Shown in pieces: positions 32,196-43,978 of a stretch of 64,000 bases of DNA. The notes below the pieces were generated by a model, which worked only from the letters and a program-made list of their open reading frames with translations, was not told the origin of the DNA and did not search any database. How positions within the stretch are numbered: the first letter of the stretch is position 1; each line of letters opens with the position of its first letter. The position numbers and the translations under genes were made by a program. The stretch lies in assembly GCA_031308135.1 (NCBI GenBank), contig JAHLJT010000631.1, positions 154,397,276 through 154,461,275 on the forward strand, given 5' to 3'. This DNA comes from Acheta domesticus. Taxonomy: Eukaryota; Arthropoda; Insecta; Orthoptera; Gryllidae.

Positions 32196-33633
32196 TCACG
32201 CACAGCACGCCTTCCCGGCGGCGTGGGAGCGCCGGAAATCCGTGAGGGCGGCCCGGGCCTAGCTCAGTCAGTCAATTTAGTTACCTTTCTGAAAATAGGC
32301 GGTGATGGAAGGAACTGCAAGGTGCAATATAATGACAATAACAATTTGAGTGACTGGTAACACAATAGAAAATTTATTTCCGCCTAATGATAGTTACATA
32401 AGAGCTAATAGTTACATTAGCCGGAGAAGTTACATAAGGAATTATAGAAGAAATGCCCTGCCTAGTGAGCTCTGGTTAGGAACAAAAACTTAAATCTAAG
32501 AGAAAAGAAAAAAAATTCACAATGAAATTATTCTACTGATTACATAAAGGAAACGATCATTCGCCCTCTGAACTGGCGATTACGTGCCTCAGCGCGGCAC
32601 CGCAATTCACAGAAAGTCTTTGTACGGTCGTTGACCAAATACAATGCCTGATAATGACGGTGCTGAACAGGCGTCAAATGGCACCGGTGGCAGCTGGTCG
32701 CGGCGACGGCGGCGGGTCGACCTTCCAAGGCCGAAGGGACGCTCGCCAGCGGGTGTCCACAACAACGGGGCGGTGTCGGCACGGCGGCGGCGGCTGGTCG
32801 ACGGCGGCGGTGCTTTGTTGGCTCAAATCACGAGCGATCACGTATCTCACGCACAATGTCACACAGCGCGATCTGAGAGTTCCAATAAGCTCTATGCGAG
32901 CACAAATCTCGGAGAGTATCTGTCAAATAGCCAGTGGTGGCAGAGTTCAAAAAATGATACTCGGAAAGAGTTTCTCCCGGCTACCGAGATTAAGCAAGGC
33001 AGAATTGGATTGCACGGGGCAATCCCAAATCGCTCTCCAGAGCACGCGATGCCCGAGGTACCTCGACCTCCCTCCTCAGCTCTCGTCACCCAAGTCTCTC
33101 TCGTACCCTCACTTTGTGTGCTGTTCCTCTGTTTCCCCCCAAAATTTTTGCAGATATTTCGAAATCATCCCTTCCCCACAGAATTCTACCCCTGATTGGT
33201 TGAGTGTGATGGCGTCTTAACTTTTTTTTAGCCAACCAGCTCCGGCGATTCTGGGAATTTTCCTTACTCTGTCTCATTCCAAAAGCCCTCTTCGTTTATC
33301 GAAGAAAGTAGGTCAAGAAGGGTGTGAGACATGATCGTTGTACCCCCGAAGGTTGCAGTGAATTACAGCTTTGAGCTTCCCAGCGCGAGTGACAGCCAAA
33401 AAACCGTGACGGGCACGCGCCGCAAATCTATTCAAATGGTTTCGGGGCCTACGAGATCCCGAACAAAAGGGTCTTCCCTCGCTCCCTAGCATCATAAAAC
33501 ACGGGGAAGCGGTTGTCACGTGCTCGCGGGCGGGGATCGGCGTCAGCGTGGCGCGGTAGCTTCTCTCCACGCACTAGCCTTCTGCATCGGCATTTTATTT
33601 ATGAAAATAATTTGCAGTAAAAAATAGCGTACC
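32196..33633 (-). other. GC-rich non-coding block, possible solo LTR
   Basis: About 1.4 kb, sharply GC-rich at 32650-32830 and 33330-33580, embedded in TA repeats on both sides. Read on the - strand it begins TGTAGCGGTACGC (33633), contains AATAAATTTT near 32370 and ends TGCTGTGCGTGAC, which could be an LTR with a polyadenylation signal. The TG...CA ends and a target duplication are not clear, so the class is open. Overlapping 183- and 188-codon frames here lie in the CGG-rich part, with no recognisable domain. Confidence 0.3.
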
Positions 33634-33637
33634 GCTA

Positions 33638-33672
33638 CAATATTATATATATATATATATTATTTATATATA
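33638..33672. repeat. TA-rich microsatellite
   Basis: Interrupted (TA)n immediately right of the GC-rich block. Confidence 0.85.
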
Positions 33673-33845
33673 CTGCTTCTTACTAAAGAAAGTTAACATT
33701 TTTCTAATTGGGAATTTCAGGTCCCAAACATTCCTCACTTTATAAATAAAAACAATAAACAAATCTAAACTGTTAATACAAAATACTCGTAAAATACTTG
33801 TACAAATTGTAGACTCACTTATATTATTTTTGTAGAGTTTTATAT

Positions 33846-34121
33846 CCCACCCTCGGTGGCTTATTGGTTAGCGTGCTCGCTTTCCACGAAACAACCCCGA
33901 GTTCGATTCCCGGCCGGGTCAATTAGAACTGTGCGCTTTCCTTACAAATGTCTCAGTATCGATTGCTATGTGACGATGAGAAATCCCATCCTAAGGTTAA
34001 GAAGAGCGGTGTATACGGTGAAGGGATGTCCTCGTGCTAACCACTCGAACACCCGTAGCCGAAAGGCTGTGTCACCGCCGGTCAGCTAGGGCCCGTAGCA
34101 GGCTGCCGAGCCAAAGGACGG
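33846..34121 (+). mobile_element. tRNA-derived SINE (276 bp) with 11-bp duplication
   Basis: The perfect duplication GAGTTTTATAT lies at 33835-33845 and 34122-34132. The head carries a polymerase III A box (TGGCTTATTGGTTAGCG, about 33857) and B box (GAGTTCGATTCCC, about 33899), separated by the right distance for a tRNA-like promoter. The acceptor stem does not pair, so it is a SINE and not a tRNA gene. The body extends to CCAAAGGACGG with no long poly-A. Confidence 0.85.
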
Positions 34122-34278
34122 GAGTTTTATATATTATACCAACACTTTCAATAAATTGCCAAATTCTAAAACTAACTCATTTTTACATTTTTTGCTTCTA
34201 TAGTATTTTTAAAGAAAGATTAAAAATGTATCTGCTGCCAACTCGTGACAGGTTTAAATAGAGTATACGAAACATCCG

Positions 34279-34312
34279 AGAGTTCTCGCATGGGTACGCT
34301 AGTAGACAGATC
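34279..34312 (-). repeat. GCGTACCCATGCGAG hairpin motif, isolated copy
   Basis: Reverse complement reads CTAGCGTACCCATGCGAGAA then CTCTCG. This is the same terminus as at 37358, 38341 and 54727. Confidence 0.7.
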
Positions 34313-35684
34313 CGGACAAATAGATATAGATGTCCTAACGTATTTGATGAATCTTAATCATAAAAGTAAATGAAAATATCCATGCTGAAATGTAATTGCC
34401 GGTTTCTATAATTATTTTGAAGATGACAGAAATATGTATGTTTAAAGATCTATGTGCTAGTAACATGTAGTATAAAACTTATTTGTTTAGGTAAATCAAT
34501 TCATCATATCATCGCAACATAACAGCAATACTGATCCACCAACCTGTACATTTTATACACACAATAAATTGACAATGTATTGAACCACCTAACAAAACAC
34601 TATTAGCTTCGTTATTTGATTTGAAGCGCTGGATACTATGTATTTTGATATGTGAATTATGAAACCAAGGAATCCCAGAATTTTGTTATTAGATTAGACA
34701 TAAATATTTTAGATAAATTAATTTTTGACAATTTATAGAAAAAATAGATGAATTCATTCACTGGGAGCAACTGACATGCGAAACAACAGCGAGATTAGTC
34801 TTATTATGTAAAGGACCATTACTTAATTACATACCAATGTAAAAGTCCACTGCCCATATTGAAGAAAAATGTTCAACAGAGTTGACCAAAACACACAAAT
34901 ATTTTCCATTTTAGCAATTTGAACATGAGATATGTGTAAATAGTCAAATCGAGAGTCATTTCGAAAAGCTGCCCTGCTTCCTAGAGAATTATTCACAATT
35001 GCTTTCTTCTTTACTGTATTGTTTTCAATGTGCGTGTTCTTCTGCAAGTCGCTCTTGCCTCTGAGTAGCCCATTCCGAATTTTAATAGGCTACCCATCTC
35101 TTAGCACTTGTATTCTGTTGACAACTGTAACTTTCCTTTCGGTATTGTTTCAAAACAATTCAATTTTCACAAATTCTGTAAAAGAAGAGGTTGTTTAGAA
35201 AATATGCGATACCTGTATACGATATATACATGCTGTACATTGTACATTACTGTGTATTTTGTACTGTATATTTTTGTACTTTTAACTCTGTAAATACTTT
35301 AAAACTCACATGTTTTCTTGCCACAATTTGTGTACCAAACGGACTAAGGACAATGTTTGTACATTGACGTTCTTTACTACGTACTTTCAGTAAGGATTTT
35401 GCTTCAATGTTCCACCAAAGTTCAAAACAAACAAATCACCAACGATCACTCACGGACTTTACATAGCGTTGTTCAAACCTCAATGAATTTTGTAATAGTT
35501 CTGGACATTGATGAAAACAGTAGAATATCTCAGACCTCATCCACTATTGACATTGATCCACTATTGAATCTGTGATGTAAATCCAGGCGAAAAATGTCCG
35601 GAAAAGTAATTATTTTGTGAATATAGTAAGGTTTGCGATTGTAAATCATAGCCTATGTTACTCCAGACATTTAAAGAAAGCTAG
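34313..35684. other. AT-rich intergenic DNA, nothing recognised
   Basis: Short frames only, none with splice context or family resemblance. The 8-bp hAT duplication aaagctag begins at 35677. Confidence 0.45.
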
Positions 35685-36462
35685 CAGTGGCGTAGTGTCA
35701 GGGGACGCTGAGATGCTGAGCATCCCCATATATAAGAACCTTAAATACTGTATTGATAATCTTACAAGTGGTCTGTTGAGCAAAACACGTTTTGTATTAA
35801 TTTTAAATTGATTTCCTATGATTGAATTCGGCGGGCTGTTGAAGCTGGCCTCCGATTGCTTGGAAGCTAAAATACGTCTAGCGTCTGCCGCCAGATTGCG
35901 ATGAGCAATGACGCATGCGCAGATGGCGAGGTTCCCCTCTCCCCTCTTCACCCCTGGCCCAGAGAAACCCGACTGCTTTACGCTAGCATCTACTGCGGAA
36001 AGAAGCTCGTTTGTGCACGAGAGCGCAACACACTTCAGGCGGTCAGTAAATTATCTTTCTCTCTCTCACTCGGGGGTCCCCGCTTGGTCTTGGGTACAAA
36101 CTGTAGAAATAGTGCCTGACTACTATTTCTTAATTAATATCCAAGAAATTGTATTATCTCTTAAATAGATTACATATTATTTTAGTCTGCAATGTATAAA
36201 TTAACAAATGGTCTTATTGCCATTCGCGTATAAGAATTAAAGCTGAGCCATTGTATAATTTGCTTTCAAGACATCGGCAGCCCTGATTGCTGTGAGGATT
36301 TTGTGGGAAGCGCCTACACCGTCGTAAGCAATCGAGATCGTGGAAGTAGTCCCAGTGTATCTGCCTTGTGTTGCGTTCGCCTGTTAGATGAAGTAGTTGA
36401 TAGTGACATTTTGTGTGTTATTGTTGAGCATCCCCAAACGTGTGAGTCACGCTACGCCACTG
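35685..36462. mobile_element. hAT-type non-autonomous element (778 bp)
   Basis: Ends are CAGTGGCGTAGTGTC and, in reverse complement, CAGTGGCGTAGCGTG. The 8-bp target duplications are aaagctag (35677-35684) and gaagctag (36463-36470), one mismatch. The subterminal phrase GAGCATCCCC appears on both sides. The centre includes a GC-rich stretch (35828-36010) without an intact frame. Confidence 0.85.
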
Positions 36463-37355
36463 GAAGCTAGTACAAAAGTTTCATCAGTATTGGTTCAGTA
36501 GATTCAGAGATTATCGCGTTGTAAGTCAGTGCAGTTCTGTCTTTATGTATTAGTTTAGAAGTTTAGATTTAGATAGATTAGAAGTATAGATATAGTTATG
36601 ATGTTGGTATGTATATAAGAGCAAAATTCCAACACTATTGGACCAATCTCCATGAAAGTTGGCTCTTCTACGTGTTTGTTTTTTTTTACCGAGAAGGTTT
36701 ATGTGTGGTTAATTCTGTTGTAACTCCACTACATGGCGCTACATATTCACTACATATCCACATATTCACGTCAAATGCAACCTGCAACACACTCGGCAGC
36801 ATTTTTTGAATCTATATCGTTAAATAACTCCTAAACGATGCGTTCTAGGACCTTAAAAACTAAAATTTTGAGGCCCAAGGCCCCAAAGCAACGTTTCTCA
36901 CATCGTAATCTACAGAATGAACTCTTTCTGAACATTCTATTACATTTTTGCTGGTACGACGCTTCCTGATATTACCTCACCTGCTCAGAGACGTGCAGAA
37001 TCTGCAGGAAAATGTGAATGAGAGGGATAGAGAGCGGCAGAGACAGAGACACACGAGACAGACAGGGACAGGATGAGGGAGGGAGGGAGAGACTGATAAA
37101 GGGAGATAGAAAGAGAGAGATGAAGGGCAGAACCACGTCCTAGTAATCTGTATTGCTCACAAAATGTATTTGACGCATAACTTATAAATATAATATAGAA
37201 TATAAATATTATATTATATTGTAGCTGTATGGATTTTGTTTATATTTTGAAAATTGAGTACGGTATCATGTATCATACATGAGTACGATATCATGTATCA
37301 TGCATAAGTATGTATCAAGAAGTCAGTAAGTAGGCCTATCATCATATATTTGATA
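36463..37355. other. Possible RTE-like 3' tail and purine-rich tract
   Basis: At 36478-36530 the phrase TTTCATCAGTATTGGTTCAG recalls the 3' ends of RTE-type LINEs, but I have no coding evidence. A strongly purine-biased GA-rich tract spans 37016-37132. Confidence 0.35.
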
Positions 37356-37357
37356 CT

Positions 37358-37700
37358 AGCGTACCCATGCGAGAACTCTCGCATGTTAAATCCCACCCTT
37401 TCACTATCCATTTGTCTATCCTTTCCATAAAGGAGAGAAAATACTAATGTACTTACAGAATATCAAACAAAAGAACAATGCAATTGATGTTTGAAACAAA
37501 TTTTTAATTAAAGTTTATTCATCATTATAGAGAGATTTTCTTGGAACAATTCATACTTCTTTAAAAACACTTGAAGAAATTTTTCAATCTTCCTTGAGAG
37601 TTAGCTTTTCGCTTTCCTTGATAGTCAAATAATAGAAAAGGTTTTTACTCTTGAGAAAGCCAAGTAAAGTAGAGCGAAAATACCGGATCGGGCAAGAAAA
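37358..37700 (+). repeat. GCGTACCCATG repeat, copy 1
   Basis: Begins ACTAGCGTACC and a perfect palindrome CATGCGAGAACTCTCGCATG (37366-37385, 9-bp arms). It then continues with AACAATGCAATT, TTATTCATCAT and ACTCTTGAGAAAGC in the same order as copy 2. Confidence 0.7.
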
Positions 37701-38340
37701 GACCTACTCATTGCAATATTATTTAACTTCCATTGATTTGTTATGAAGAACCGAGTGGGTTTTGGAGAGTCAGGGTGCCAGCTTGCTGGGGTGAGAAAAT
37801 TGAAAAATTATTTGTATACTAAAAAGTATTGAATTATTTTCTGCGCCCTTACGTACCTCAAGAAAAACAATTCCGTGCCAAAAAATAATCAAACTAATGT
37901 TTTCACCTTTGAGTACTAAATACCATTTGTTACCATTAGAAACAATTTAACAGGCATTAGTAAGCCCACTTCGGTACATGGGAATGTTGCTCAAACAATG
38001 TTTGCATTTTTAATATCTTAACGAACCGACACCTTGAGTTTAATATCAAACGGTGTTTTATTTACAATATGAGCTTGCAGCTGGGCGTTGGTGTACATAC
38101 TTCCAGATACCGCCAACATTTAAATCGTGCGTTTGGACTGCGATCGTTGGCAGTTGTCGGGTGACTTGCACTATTCTTTCTATTATTTTAAATTTAGTTG
38201 TTTTTTAATTGATTCACGTAGTATTGTAGGCTAGCGCATTTTGATTTTTGTTTTCCATTTATTTCAAGCAATTTTACTTTAGCTACTTTAAAAAGTTTGT
38301 TCTTTGTGTTGTGCAATAGCACGAGTTTTCCTCCACTACC
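37701..38340. other. Unassigned sequence between the two direct repeats
   Basis: No gene or element recognised. Confidence 0.4.
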
Positions 38341-38710
38341 TCTGCGTACCCATGCCAGAACTCTCGCATGTTAGACACCACACTCATCCCTATCCTTCTA
38401 TTTTCATTCTAAGAGGGAAAGTAGTCAACGAAACGTGTTTATTTGTTTAAAATCTATAAAGGTAACTTGCAATGTAATAACACAATTACAAATAAAATAA
38501 AAAAACAATGCAATTAATATGTAAAAGAAATTTTCAATAAATATTTATTCAATATCATGGAGAATTTGCTCGGAACAATTCCCAACACTTACTTAAAGAC
38601 ATTTGAAGTAATTACTCAATATTCTTTGTGAGTTAGGTTTTAGTTTTTCATGATAGTCACAAAAATATGAGCTTTTTACTTTTGAGAAAGCTACGCGTCT
38701 GAACCCGTTG
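38341..38710 (+). repeat. GCGTACCCATG repeat, copy 2
   Basis: Direct repeat of 37358-37700, about 980 bp downstream. It has the same terminus (GCGTACCCATGCCAGAACTC) and collinear homology through AACAATGCAATTAATATG and ACTTTTGAGAAAGCTAC. Confidence 0.7.
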
Positions 38711-39124
38711 ACTTGAAAATTCCATCGAATGATAACGAAAATATTGGTACAGGTAAAACACAAACACAGTCTTCACTCTTCGCTGAACAACCACATCCCT
38801 CCACAATTAAGTACACAGCACTTATAGACCATGAGAAAACGTTAATTGAATAGTTTCACTACACGCATTTCTTATGCGTAAGAAACAATCTTCATAGGTA
38901 TAGGTATCAAGCAACTTCTAATTGTAATAGTACTTCTAGTTGTTGCTGGAGAGCAAATCTTGAATTAATGATTATGCAAATAAACTTCGTCAGACTGCAC
39001 AAACTACGGTGTTAACAGAAAGCGTAAATAAAGATTGTCGAAATGCCTTCTAAGCGTGTCGCCACAAATATTGCTACCGGCAGGAAGGGCTGAAATATTG
39101 AGGTGGCCTTGATAGTATTGAAGC
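38711..39124. other. Unassigned sequence upstream of the Penelope fragment
   Basis: No recognisable domain. Confidence 0.4.
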
Positions 39125-39478
39125 GTGGACATTGTATTTAACAATCGAAATAAAACTAGCCATCTTTATGACAAGCAGAAGGATAAACCTAGACTAGGAG
39201 ATAAATCTAATGATGTATACTCCATTCCTTGCAATGATTGTCAGCAAGTGTACATTGGGGAGACTAAACAATATATTAGCAGACGGATATACCAGCATAA
39301 GTATGACATCAACAAAGCCGCGGATTTGCATACCTCTGTAACCAAGTGTAGGACGGAACTTAACCACTCCATTGCATTTGATGAAGTCAAAATTTTACAT
39401 AATGAGAAACAAACATCAAAAAGGCTAATTGCCGAAATGTTGTATATAATAATGGTACAGGTAATAATGATACGATGA
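39125..39478 (+). pseudogene. Penelope-like element fragment with GIY-YIG endonuclease domain
   Basis: The 117-codon frame contains DVYSIPCNDCQQVYIGETKQ, the VY-IPC-C---YIGET/Q core of the GIY-YIG nuclease of Penelope-like elements. It continues with the conserved RR-YQHK segment, TELNHSIAFDEVKIL (histidine-containing helix) and the terminal KRLIAEMLYI. The frame lacks any reverse transcriptase upstream, so this is a 5'-truncated fragment. Direction and domain order fit a PLE 3' end followed by its pLTR. Confidence 0.8.
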
Positions 39479-39761
39479 ACACAAAAAGTGACATACAAAA
39501 GCTGAACCAAATTTATAAAATGTTAATGTTGCACCAACTTCCATAATTGTTTTTTTTTTTGCCAATCCCACATGTTCGAAATGTTTATTCCTTAACATAT
39601 CTAAATGTGCTGCTCTCATAAATTGCATAATGTAACTATTTGATTTGACAAGCCTTCAAGGTTTTTGTGGATGTAACAGCAATGCAAATATTTAACTCAA
39701 AAATTGTAAATTCTATTGTTTTATGTTAATTTATATAACATTGTTAACCGTTGCCATAATT

Positions 39762-39800
39762 GCTCTTGACAAGGCACGTAAAAAACGTGCGAAACGTTGA
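39762..39800 (+). ncRNA. Hammerhead-like hairpin of the Penelope element (degenerate)
   Basis: A perfect 6-bp stem GCACGT (39774-39779)/ACGTGC (39785-39790) is followed directly by GAAACG and preceded by CTTGACAAG. Penelope pLTRs carry minimal hammerhead ribozymes with CUGANGA-helix-GAAA. Here the helix and GAAA are intact but the CUGANGA box is degenerate (TTGACAA), so self-cleavage is unlikely. Confidence 0.4.
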
Positions 39801-40007
39801 ACCATTAATAAATGTTTTTTAAAGTTTAATTCCTGAAATTAATTTTGATTGATCCTATATGGTCAAATATATATATTTATTCGTACCATCAACACCTCCA
39901 ATTATACCAGGATCAACAGGAAGAATTTACATCAATTTCAATAACCTACATTGAGTCACTTATACAATTTTAATCGTGTATGACGAGTCAGATATGATAT
40001 ATGCAGG

Positions 40008-40183
40008 CAGAGGCGTCTCTAGGTATTCAAGCGCCCAAGGCAAGCATAGAATTTGCGCCCCTGTCAAGATATTTCAAATTAAGGGTGTTCTTATTTGTTT
40101 TAACGTGTATACTCTAAATAGCGCCCCCTGCGTGTGGCGCCCATGGCAAGTGCCATGTCTGCCGCACCGTAGATACGCCACTG
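40008..40183. mobile_element. hAT MITE (176 bp) with perfect 8-bp duplication tatgcagg
   Basis: Ends are CAGAGGCGTCTCTAGG and, in reverse complement, CAGTGGCGTATCTACGG. Duplication tatgcagg lies at 40000-40007 and 40184-40191. GCGCCC-rich subterminal repeats occur on both sides. It shares the CAGTGGCGTA end type with the larger hAT element at 35685. Confidence 0.9.
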
Positions 40184-40191
40184 TATGCAGG

Positions 40192-40526
40192 TGCACATGT
40201 CAATAATATTAATAATGATAATAACAATATAATAATAATAGTATTCATTGAGAAATTATTTAATAACATTATTGTTAACAGAGACTAATGTATCTGTCAA
40301 ATTAAGGGTGAAGGAATAGAATTTTGATCAGGCATTCTCTTTCTACATCAATCCACCTGCAATTTAACTACAACAGGAGGCAGGACAGGATAAGCCAGTT
40401 CTTTTTTCTTTGCTTCAGCGTGAACAGTCAACATGAAACAGAAAGTCAAATTGGATAAGAATTTTTGTTTATTTATATGTTGTTAAGGGAAGTAGAGTTG
40501 TGATTTGTGTATTCCTTCACACTGTA
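40192..40526. other. Unassigned AT-rich sequence
   Basis: Short AAT/ATA-rich stretch at 40201-40245; nothing else recognised. Confidence 0.4.
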
Positions 40527-41510
40527 GAAAATGAAATTTGCTCTCCAAGCTGAGTTCTTTCATTAAGGTCATGTACATTTTTTTGAAAATTTTAGTACTT
40601 TTTGCGCAATATTGTGTGCTTCATGTTTAATTTTAAAAAATTACAAAAACAAGATTTTCTCAAAAATTGCTCAATCTTTTTTCTTTAAACTTTTGGTAGG
40701 GATAGGACTAAATGTACTCAATGAGATGACATGAACCCCCATGTTGCTCTATTCTTTTGTTTCGACAATGATTTTTTTTTACTTGTATCTCACGTCGTTA
40801 ATATTTACATTAGTGGTGATTTGTTCACATTATTATTTTAATGAGTACATATGCTTTAAATAATATCCAGTAAAGTTTCTCGAAAACTCAACCGTTTTCT
40901 GTGAAAACTAGCTCAACATTCCGCATTTTCAGAAACACTGAAACGCCATTTTCTCTAAAATGGCTCAAAATTTTTTCTTCAAATTTTTGAAACGGATAGT
41001 GCTAATTGCGCTCAATGAGATGTAAAGTTCAATTTGGAGTACTTTTTTGTTTTTTTCAAAAATTACACAAATGTAATTTTTTTTTTAAAAAACTCACATC
41101 TTTAGTATGCACAATTCTAGCAATTTGTAAATATTATTGTAATTGTGAGTGTAAGCGATTCAAATTACTTCAAATATTTTTTTTGAAAACTCAAACATTT
41201 TCTGTGAAAAAGAGCTTCAAATTTCGAATTTTCAGTAGAGCTTAAATGCCAATTTCTTAAAAATGGCACCAAATTTTTAAAAGAAAATTGCCATTTAGAA
41301 CGAGGTTTTAGTGTTCTTTAATAGTCTTATAATAATATTTCCGTTTTACTATTAGAAAATCTTTAAATTAAGAAAATGTCAAAAAAACATTTTGGGCGTT
41401 GATAGATGGCAGCTAGCAAGAGTATGTGGCAATTCCGAATACCAAACCTGGACCCAAAGAAACAGAAAACAAATACGGGAAAGTCTATGCCATTCTGTAG
41501 CACCACTAGT
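40527..41510 (+). mobile_element. HX copy H9, 5'-truncated
   Basis: About three diverged units ending in AAAGTCTATGCCATTCTGTA, GCACCACTAG and host TTGG. The palindromic 5' module is missing. Confidence 0.65.
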
Positions 41511-41979
41511 TGGATCTTGATTTTCAGCCACGTTGATGTGGCCACATCCACAGCTCTAGAGGCAGCCTTAGTGTTGAGATTGGCCAACAATTTGATAAAA
41601 CCTGGCACAATATGCTGTTTTGTGCATTTTGATAGAGATATTTAGTTCATAGAAAGTGAATTTTTAGACAGAGAAGAGATAGTTCATCAGATGTGTTAAT
41701 TTGCATCCATGAATTTTGGGACATCTGATGTGGTACTGTTGACATAAGGATTTTGTAATTTCATTTGCTATTGGCATGTAATAATCATAATTTTAAATGT
41801 ATCTATTATTTATATTAATCCCCCCACTTTGTCTTATTTTGTATTTTATTTTGGTTTGTATTTGTAGACTCATGATGAGCCAGCTCTCTAAATAAATATA
41901 TTAAGCTGAGGGAAAGGACTTCTATTATTTCTTCATATAATTATGTTAACAATACAACATCAGAATTCCCGAAATTTAC
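41511..41979. other. Unassigned sequence before the gypsy remnant
   Basis: No gene recognised. Confidence 0.4.
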
Positions 41980-42290
41980 GGAATTGATGTTGTTTTAGTA
42001 CAAAATGAAAGTAATGTGGAAAAGCCAATTGCTTATTGATCTCATATGTTTAGTAAATCTGAAAGAAATTATGCTCAAATCAACTAAAGTGCTTGCTATT
42101 GTTCAAAGAGTAAAACACTTTCATCAGTATGTAGCAGGAAGATAATTTCATATTACAATTGATCATCACCCTCTTGTAGGATTATTAAATGAGCCAATTC
42201 CAACAATATTATAACCAAGAATGTTATGTTGGCGTTCGATGCTAAGTGCTTATAACTATAAATTAGAATTCCATATCATTTACCATTTGT
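41980..42290 (+). pseudogene. Gypsy RNase H fragment
   Basis: Pieces read VLVQNESNVEKPIAY, then MFSKSERNYAQIN and, in another frame, TIDHHPLVGLLNEP-like sequence. These correspond to the gypsy RNase H region ending in DHHPL. It is disrupted by stops and frame changes. Confidence 0.7.
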
Positions 42291-42427
42291 TCACATTTTA
42301 ACATTTTATCTGTATAGCTAGGCAAATGCTGCTCTGAGTATCTAGTTATGTATGAGATGCAGTAAGTTATAAATTCCATATGTGAATGGAATAGTAGGGC
42401 ACGAGATTAGCATTAGTCTAGAAAGAA

Positions 42428-43020
42428 TTGGCCTGTAACAAAATCTTTAAACCTGGGAGAAAAGAACATTCTACGGGAAAATATGGTGGATCAACACAAG
42501 ATTCTCCTGCCTTAATTGAACATAAAATTACGTCTCATGAGACAATTGCCTTACCTAAAGATGAGCAGTGTTTCAAGTACCTTTGTGAAAAGCTTATGCA
42601 AATAGGTCTGCAGCAAAATTATTAAAAGAAAGTACCTTCATTGAGACTGATATTAGAAAAGTGATGTTTAATCCCCAATTTGAACTACATTTGACAGAAA
42701 ATGAAAATGAAGCATAGAGTGCTTTTAATCACGTTGTTAAGTTCCTGGCCAACAAAAAAACAAAGATTATCAAGCAATTGTTGCCAATATGCTGAAAGAT
42801 TTGAAGAAATTGAGATGTTTAATGAGCCTCAAGGTTTAGTTCTTAAACAGTCATTTACAATTCTTTCTGGACAATTTAGGTGATGTAAGTGAAGAACAAG
42901 GTGAGCATTTTCATTAAGATCTAAAAGTGATGAAAAAATGTTATCAGGGACGCTGGAACACCAATCTGATGGGAGATTACTGTTGGTCACTTCACTGAGA
43001 GAGTCAACAAACAGCGTAGG
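42428..43020 (+). pseudogene. Relic of an unclassified arthropod transposon-associated protein, nested in the gypsy remnant
   Basis: Across frames the sequence reads AKLLKESTFIETDIRKVMF, NHVVKFLANKKTKDYQAIV, CLMSLKV, FLDNLGDVSEEQGEHFH, DLKVMKKCYQGRWN and DYCWSLH. I recognise this from a repetitive uncharacterised protein found in many arthropod genomes with the pattern NLG-VS-E-GE-FHQD---ME-RYQG-W----ADYCW. Its biochemical role is not known to me. Stops in several places show it is dead. It separates the gypsy RNase H from its integrase. Confidence 0.6.
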
Positions 43021-43848
43021 GGAGAAAGAGCTATTTCAGGGTTTAAAAAAAAAAAAAAAAGAGACAAAGAATATACAAGTCAACGGACACGTTAAGACTT
43101 TGTAGAATGTAATGTTAAGAATATAAAGCCATCTTCTATGTTAAAAGAAAGTTGGTATTTTAGAAGACATTCATTTTTCACTTTATTAGCATATATAGCA
43201 TATTTTCCCATATATTAATAGATCAAATTCTGACCAAACTGTGGGTGATGGAAAGAAATAGATTTCAGATGCGGACCACCCAAAAAACTATCAAAATCAG
43301 CTATTAAGATTTAAAAAGTTTTTTGAAATACTTTTTTTGTTGGCTTGTGTAATTACATTGAAAAAGACTACACATTAAATAGTTTTAATTTTTTTATTCA
43401 ATTGCACATCAAAAAATTGAAATGCGTCAACCAGCAACATTCTATATTATAAATATTATCCAATGACATGCGACACATCACTCTGTTATGGCAATTTTTG
43501 CATATAGTTTAATCATATATCATTTTTTCACTGGCTCACAATCATAGTCAAGTACCATTATCTGACAACAAAGATGAGAAAGTACCTCCTGGGAGATATT
43601 CTTTTACTAGAATCTATCAACAGACCTATTGCAGTAGAAGGCATTTGTAAAGAGACATCAAAACACATGATTTTATCAATAGGTACGATCCTGGACATGG
43701 CATCAATGGCCTCCTGAACTTGCAGAAAGAATTCAAACATATCAGCACAAGGAAACTGAAATTTCTATGCATAACGATTGTCTACTGTGGGGAAATCAAT
43801 TAATAGCACTTGAAGTGACCAAAATCATTTTTGGGTTTATTCCATACC

Positions 43849-43978
43849 AAACATCCAGAAATAGTGGCAATAAAATTGTATGCTCGAAGTTATGTTTGGT
43901 GGCCAAACATTGATCAAGATATTGAAGACTATGTGAATCGTTGCAGCAAATGCCAAATGAATACTAATAATCCTTCCT
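43849..43978 (+). pseudogene. Gypsy integrase HHCC zinc finger
   Basis: HTKHPEIVAIKLYARSYVWW followed by PNIDQDIEDYVNRCSKCQ gives the H-x2-3-H...C-x2-C finger and the WWP motif of gypsy integrases. The frame is open here and broken downstream. Confidence 0.8.

Noticed and set aside
32644..33220. Overlapping 183- and 188-codon frames
   Set aside because: Both are open because of CGG-rich composition. They overlap in different frames, with no domain and no splice context.
33846..33920. Possible functional tRNA gene
   Set aside because: A and B boxes are present but the acceptor stem does not pair and the unit is flanked by an 11-bp duplication, so it is a SINE head.
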